Shown in pieces: positions 59,724 to 64,000 of a stretch of DNA of 64,000 nucleotides. The DNA comes from Gluconacetobacter johannae (GTDB lineage: Bacteria > Pseudomonadota > Alphaproteobacteria > Acetobacterales > Acetobacteraceae), in the NCBI RefSeq assembly GCF_025994435.1, contig NZ_BAQK01000079.1:5294-69293 (forward strand). Reading direction: 5' to 3'. The first letter of the stretch is position 1; every line of letters starts with the position of its first letter. Made by a program: the position numbers and the translations under genes. Under the pieces are notes generated by a model. The model saw only the letters and a list, made by a program, of their open reading frames with translations. It was not told the DNA's origin and searched no databases.

Positions 59724-61772
59724 ATGATGACCAACGCCGAGGCGCTTTTCAAACCCCTGCGGATCAGGAACCTGGTCATCCGCAACCGGGTGATGAGCAC
59801 CAGTCACGCCCCCGGCTACGGCCGCGACGGCAAGCCGCAGGAGCGCTACCAGCTCTATCATGCCGAAAAGGCGAAGGGCGGGATCGGCCTGACCATGTTC
59901 GGCGGCTCGTCCTCGGTCGAATGCGACAGCCCGGCCACGCCGTGGAACCAGATCGCGGTGTCCGACGACAGCATCGTGCCCTATTTCCGCCAGTTCGCCG
60001 ACCGGGTGCACCAGCACGGCGCGCGGCTGATGATCCAGCTGACGCACATGGGGCGGCGCACCCGCTGGGACACCGATGCGTGGCTGCCGGTGATCGCGCC
60101 GTCGGTGCGGCGCGAGCCTGCGTCGCGTTCGATCCCCAAGGAGATGGAGCCCGAGGATATCGCCCGCGTCGTCCGCGCCTTCGCCGACGCGGCGCGGCGC
60201 TGCCGCGACGGCGGGCTGGACGGGCTGGAGATCTCGGCCGCGCACGGGCATCTGGTGGACCAGTTCTGGAGCCCCTCGGCCAACACGCGGCGCGATGCCT
60301 ACGGCGGGTCGCTGGAGCATCGCATGCGCTTCGGCATCGAGGTGCTGGGCGCGATCCGCGAGGCCGTGGGCGACGATTATGTCGTGGGCATGCGGATGTC
60401 GGGCGACGAACTGCTCAATGGCGGGCTGACGCAGGACGAATGCGTCGCCATCGCCGCCGAATATGCCGGGCGCGGGCTGGTGGATTTCGTCAATATCGTC
60501 GGCGGCCAGGCGCGCGACGACATGGCCCATGCCGTCAGCCTGCCGAACATGTCCTTTCCCGTCGCCCCGTTCCTGCATCTGGCCAGCGCCATCAAGCGCG
60601 CGGTGGACGTGCCGGTGTTCCATGCCCAGCGGATCACCGACCTGGCCTCGGCCGCGCGGGCGGTGGCCGAGGGGCATGTCGACATGGTGGCGATGACCCG
60701 CGCGCACATCGCCGACCCGCATCTGGTGAACAAGCTGGCCGAGGGCCGGGAAGACGACATCCGGCAATGCGTCGGTGCGGGCTATTGCATCGACCGCATC
60801 TATGTCGGCGGCGACGCGCTGTGCCTGCAGAACGCGGCCACCGGGCGCGAGGCGACGATGCCGCACGATATCCGCCCCGGCGACGTCCGGCGGCGGGTGG
60901 TCGTGGTGGGCGGCGGGGTCGCCGGGCTGGAGGCCGCGCGGGTGTGCGCGCTGCGCGGGCATGACGTCGTGCTGTTCGAGCGCGAGGGCGCGACCGGCGG
61001 GCAGGTGAATGTGGCGGCCCGGGCCGGCTGGCGCGAGGCCCTGTCGGGCGTCGTCCGCTGGCTGGACGCGCAGGTTCGCAAGCTGGGCGTCGAGGTCCGC
61101 ACCGGGGCCGAGGCGACGGCGGCGCTGGTGGCGGCGGAACGGCCCGACGTCGTGATCGTGGCGACCGGGGGCGCGCCGTCGCCGGGCGAATGGCCGGGGG
61201 CGGAGCTGGCGTCGTCCACCCACGCCGTGCTGGACGGCACGGCCAGCCCGACCGGCAGCGTGCTGCTGTATGACGAGATGGGGCAGCACAACGCGGCCTC
61301 GGTGGCCGAGGTGCTGGCGACGCGCGGCTGCCTGGTGGAGCTGGCGACCCACGACCGGATGATCGCGCAGGAGGTCGGCACCACCAACCAGCCGGTGCAC
61401 CTGCGCGAACTGTACCGGCTGGGCGTGGTGCTGACCCCCAATGCCGAACTGGTCGAGACCTACCGCGAGGGCAATCGCCTGGTCGCCGTGCTGCGGAACA
61501 CCATGACCGGGGCCGAGGAGGAGCGCGTGGTGGACCATGTGGTGGTCGAATGCGGCACCCTGCCGCGCGATGCGCTGTATTTCGCGCTCAAGGACGGGTC
61601 GGTCAATCGCGGCCAGACCGACCTGCCGGCGCTGCTGGAGGGGCGGGCGCAGCCGGCGCTGGCGGCCTGTGGTGTGGGGGAGTACGCGCTGTTTCGCATC
61701 GGCGACGCGGTGGCCGGCCGCAACATCCACGCCGCGCTGTATGACGCGCTGCGCCTGTGCAAGGATTTCTGA
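59724..61772 (+). CDS. dgcA: Dimethylglycine demethylase flavoprotein subunit
   Basis: 682 residues. The N-terminal old-yellow-enzyme TIM barrel (LFKPLRIRNLVIRNRVMSTS; GLDGLEISAAHGHLVDQFWS) binds FMN. IRQCVGAGYCIDRIYVGG plus ALCLQN binds a 4Fe-4S cluster near residue 350. The C-terminal flavin/NAD domain opens VVVGGGVAGLEAARVCALRG. Demethylates dimethylglycine to sarcosine with DgcB and an electron transfer flavoprotein. The gene order gbcAB-gbdR-dgcAB-etf supports this over other members of the family. Confidence 0.92.
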   Translation: MMTNAEALFKPLRIRNLVIRNRVMSTSHAPGYGRDGKPQERYQLYHAEKAKGGIGLTMFGGSSSVECDSPATPWNQIAVSDDSIVPYFRQFADRVHQHGARLMIQLTHMGRRTRWDTDAWLPVIAPSVRREPASRSIPKEMEPEDIARVVRAFADAARRCRDGGLDGLEISAAHGHLVDQFWSPSANTRRDAYGGSLEHRMRFGIEVLGAIREAVGDDYVVGMRMSGDELLNGGLTQDECVAIAAEYAGRGLVDFVNIVGGQARDDMAHAVSLPNMSFPVAPFLHLASAIKRAVDVPVFHAQRITDLASAARAVAEGHVDMVAMTRAHIADPHLVNKLAEGREDDIRQCVGAGYCIDRIYVGGDALCLQNAATGREATMPHDIRPGDVRRRVVVVGGGVAGLEAARVCALRGHDVVLFEREGATGGQVNVAARAGWREALSGVVRWLDAQVRKLGVEVRTGAEATAALVAAERPDVVIVATGGAPSPGEWPGAELASSTHAVLDGTASPTGSVLLYDEMGQHNAASVAEVLATRGCLVELATHDRMIAQEVGTTNQPVHLRELYRLGVVLTPNAELVETYREGNRLVAVLRNTMTGAEEERVVDHVVVECGTLPRDALYFALKDGSVNRGQTDLPALLEGRAQPALAACGVGEYALFRIGDAVAGRNIHAALYDALRLCKDF

Positions 61773-61777
61773 GCCCC

Positions 61778-63661
61778 GTGGCGCTGATTGTGGCCTGTCT
61801 GGCCTGGGGGCTGGTGGCGTGCGTGCTGCTGGCGGCGCTGGGCCTTGCGCGGCGCTGGCGGCGGGGGCGGCCGGTCCGGGTGGATTGGGTCGCGGGCCTG
61901 GCCGCCGTGCCGCGCCGCTATCTGGTCGATGTCCATCATGTCGTCGAACGCCGGCCCGAGGCCGCGCGGATGCATGTGCCCGCGGCCGGCGGGCTGCTGG
62001 GGGGCAGCGTGGCGCTGATGCTGGCGGCCCTGCCGGCGCTGCGTGGCAGCCGGGCCTGGTGGGCGGTGGTGGCGGTGCTGTTCGCCGCCGCGCTGTGGGG
62101 GGCGGTGCTGGTGCGGCGGCGGCGGCGGCCGGCGGTGCCCTCCTTCCTGTCGGGGGGGATGTTCCTGTGGCTGCCCGGCGCGCTGGGGGCCTATGCGGGC
62201 GGGGCGCTGCTGCTGGCGCTGGGCCTGCTGGCCGCGCCGGATGGTGGATCGCCCCTGCTGCTGGCGCCGCTGGTGCTGACAGTGGGCGGGGCGGTGGGCC
62301 TGCTGGTGCAGTTCGCGCGTGGGCCGATGCGCCATGCCTTTGCCGGCACGGTCTGGCTGGCCGCCCATGCGCGGCCGGGGCGGTTCGGCGGCGGGCGGGA
62401 CACCGCCTTGCGGCCGCTGGACCTGGATGCCGCGCGTCTGGGCGCGCTGGCGCCGTCCGATTTCGCCTGGACCGCTTTGGCCAGCTTCGACGCCTGCATC
62501 CAGTGCGGCCGGTGCGAGCAGGCCTGCCCGGCCTTCGCCGCCGGGCAGCGGCTGAACCCCAAGGCGCTGGTCCAGGATCTGGTCGCGGCCACGCGCGGGG
62601 GCGGCGCTTCCTATAGCGGCAGCCCGGCCCCCAACGCGCCGCCGGTGGCGTGCCGGGGCGGCATGGATGCGCCGATCATCGGCGCCGGGGCGATGATCCA
62701 TCCCGACACGCTGTGGGCCTGCACCACCTGCCGCGCCTGCGTCGAGGAATGCCCGATGATGATCGAGCATGTGGACGCCATCGTCGATCTGCGGCGGGGG
62801 CAGACGCTGATGCTGGGGCAGGTGCGGCCGGGGGCGGCACAGGCGCTGCGCCGGATGCGCGACAGCGCCGAGCCCGGCGGCCGCCCGCTGGCCGCCCGCG
62901 CCGACGCGCTGGCGGCGCTGGACGTGCCGGTGCTGCCCGAGGGGGGCGAGACCGACATCCTGCTGTGGCTGGGCGAGGGCGCGTTCGACCTGCGCCATGG
63001 CCGCACCTTGCAGGCGCTGGTGCGGCTGATGCGGCTGGCCGGCCTGCGCTTCGCCATCCTGGGCGCGGCCGAGCCCGATTGCGGCGACCTGGCCCGCCGC
63101 CTGGGGGACGAGGCGACCTTCCGCCTGCTGGCCGACGAGGCCATTGCGACGCTGAACGCGCGGCGCTTCCAACGGATCGTCACCGCCGACCCGCATGCGC
63201 TGCATGTGTTGCGGAACGAATATCCGGCGCTGGGCGGGCACTGGACGGTGCAGCACCACACGGCGCTGCTGGACGAGCTGGTGACCGGCGGGGCCCTGCG
63301 CCTTGCGCCGCGCGACCTGCCGCCGGTCGCCTATCACGACCCCTGCTACCTGGGCCGCTACAATGGCGAGGTCGCGGCCCCGCGCCGCCTGCTGGACGCC
63401 GCCTGCGGCACGCGGGTGGAAATGGCGCGCCACGGCCTGCGGTCGATGTGCTGCGGCGGGGGCGGCGGCAACCCGATCAGCGACGTGGACGGGGCGGCGC
63501 GGATCCCGGACCTGCGGATGGCGCAGGCCGGTGCTGTGGGGGCGGCGATCGTGGCCGTGGGCTGTCCGGGCTGCACCGCCATGCTGGAAGGCGTGCCTGC
63601 CCCCCGGCCCGAGGTGCGCGACATTGCGGAACTGGTGCTCGACGCCGTGGTGACGGCATGA
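61778..63661 (+). CDS. dgcB: Dimethylglycine demethylase iron-sulfur membrane subunit
   Basis: 627 residues from GTG 61778; GTG 61757, overlapping dgcA, would add 7. Several membrane spans fill about residues 1-190. Two 4Fe-4S motifs follow, CIQCGRCEQACP and CTTCRACVEECP. Then two CCG-type domains: CYLGRYNG with SMCCGGGGGN, as in heterodisulfide reductase and glycolate oxidase subunits. It likely carries electrons from DgcA or the electron transfer flavoprotein to the quinone pool. It overlaps etfA by 4 bases. Confidence 0.9.
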   Translation: MALIVACLAWGLVACVLLAALGLARRWRRGRPVRVDWVAGLAAVPRRYLVDVHHVVERRPEAARMHVPAAGGLLGGSVALMLAALPALRGSRAWWAVVAVLFAAALWGAVLVRRRRRPAVPSFLSGGMFLWLPGALGAYAGGALLLALGLLAAPDGGSPLLLAPLVLTVGGAVGLLVQFARGPMRHAFAGTVWLAAHARPGRFGGGRDTALRPLDLDAARLGALAPSDFAWTALASFDACIQCGRCEQACPAFAAGQRLNPKALVQDLVAATRGGGASYSGSPAPNAPPVACRGGMDAPIIGAGAMIHPDTLWACTTCRACVEECPMMIEHVDAIVDLRRGQTLMLGQVRPGAAQALRRMRDSAEPGGRPLAARADALAALDVPVLPEGGETDILLWLGEGAFDLRHGRTLQALVRLMRLAGLRFAILGAAEPDCGDLARRLGDEATFRLLADEAIATLNARRFQRIVTADPHALHVLRNEYPALGGHWTVQHHTALLDELVTGGALRLAPRDLPPVAYHDPCYLGRYNGEVAAPRRLLDAACGTRVEMARHGLRSMCCGGGGGNPISDVDGAARIPDLRMAQAGAVGAAIVAVGCPGCTAMLEGVPAPRPEVRDIAELVLDAVVTA

Positions 63662-64000
63662 CCGGCCGCCCGCGCCGCGATCCGCGCGCCGAACGGGCGG
63701 CGCGGCAGGTCGGGGCGGGCGCGCGGCCGCGCTTCGACCTGGCGCAGCCGCCGGGCGGGGCGGGTATCGGGTCGTCGGGCCGGCTTCGGCGCGATCCGCG
63801 TGCCGAACACGCCCGGCTGCTGGTGCCCGGCGGGGACCGGCCGCGTCTGGCGCGTGGCGGCGGGGCGGGCATCGGTGCGGCGCGCGCGGCCGCGCCGGCC
63901 CCGGCCGTGCGGGTGGTGCGCGTGGACGATCCGGCCTGCCTGGTGGTGGCGGTCCCCGACCTGCCGGATGGGCGGCTGGACCGGCTGGGGCGGGCGGGGG
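63658..64000 (+). CDS. etfA: Electron transfer flavoprotein alpha subunit, N-terminal part (runs off window)
   Basis: The first 114 residues are visible. An Arg/Gly/Ala-rich leader holds two copies of RRDPRAE (residues 6-12 and 44-50), an opening found in dgc-linked EtfA proteins, before the first Rossmann strand (CLVVAVPDLPDGRLDRLGRA). EtfA with EtfB would take electrons from dimethylglycine and sarcosine oxidation. Overlaps dgcB by ATGA. The rest, and presumably etfB, lie to the right of the window. Confidence 0.7.
   Translation, partial: MTGRPRRDPRAERAARQVGAGARPRFDLAQPPGGAGIGSSGRLRRDPRAEHARLLVPGGDRPRLARGGGAGIGAARAAAPAPAVRVVRVDDPACLVVAVPDLPDGRLDRLGRAG

Overview
The window is high-GC DNA from an alphaproteobacterium. 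It is most likely an acetic acid bacterium of the Acetobacteraceae, such as Gluconacetobacter. This rests on the overall GC and codon use, on a membrane-bound PQQ glucose dehydrogenase, and on a family of GC-rich intergenic hairpin repeats scattered through both host and prophage DNA. The genus is an inference.

From base 1 to about 23.7 kb lies the late half of a P22-like, short-tailed prophage. It runs from the C-terminal part of the large terminase, through portal, GroES-like co-chaperonin, scaffold, decoration protein and major capsid, to gp4-like and gp10-like tail-hub proteins. After these come tail-fibre-like proteins, an ejection protein and a lysis module. Three cargo genes sit among the tail genes: a hicAB toxin-antitoxin pair flanked by 13-base direct repeats, a GNAT acetyltransferase, and a secreted YfdX-family protein. 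The gp10-like protein carries an insertion of about 730 residues. Two tail-type proteins begin with export signals.

From 23.9 to 38.8 kb are mixed host and accessory genes. They include an SDR oxidoreductase divergent from a TetR regulator across a palindrome, and an AT-richer island of two overlapping dynamin-like GTPases that could be an anti-phage system of the Eleos (LeoA/LeoBC) kind. Then follow an MHYT-PAS-GGDEF-EAL protein, a PRC-barrel protein, a PaiB-like flavoprotein, glucose dehydrogenase, an outer-membrane barrel protein and a GAF-Fis regulator.

From 39.7 kb to the end is a choline and ethanolamine catabolism region. On the minus strand are eutBC (ethanolamine ammonia-lyase) and a choline/betaine ABC importer. 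On the plus strand are a fused BetI-BetB protein, betA, sarcosine oxidase soxBDAG, serine dehydratase, gbcAB, a GbdR-like regulator, dgcAB and the start of etfA. Together they take choline through betaine, dimethylglycine and sarcosine to glycine, and serine to pyruvate. The glycine-to-serine enzyme GlyA is not in the window.

Two non-coding repeat families stand out. One is a roughly 115-base array of four short hairpins showing compensatory base changes. The other is a 162-base MITE with TGA target duplications. One MITE copy sits in the hairpin loop of the first repeat, another splits soxA from soxG, and a third supplies stop codons to nnrU and eutC.
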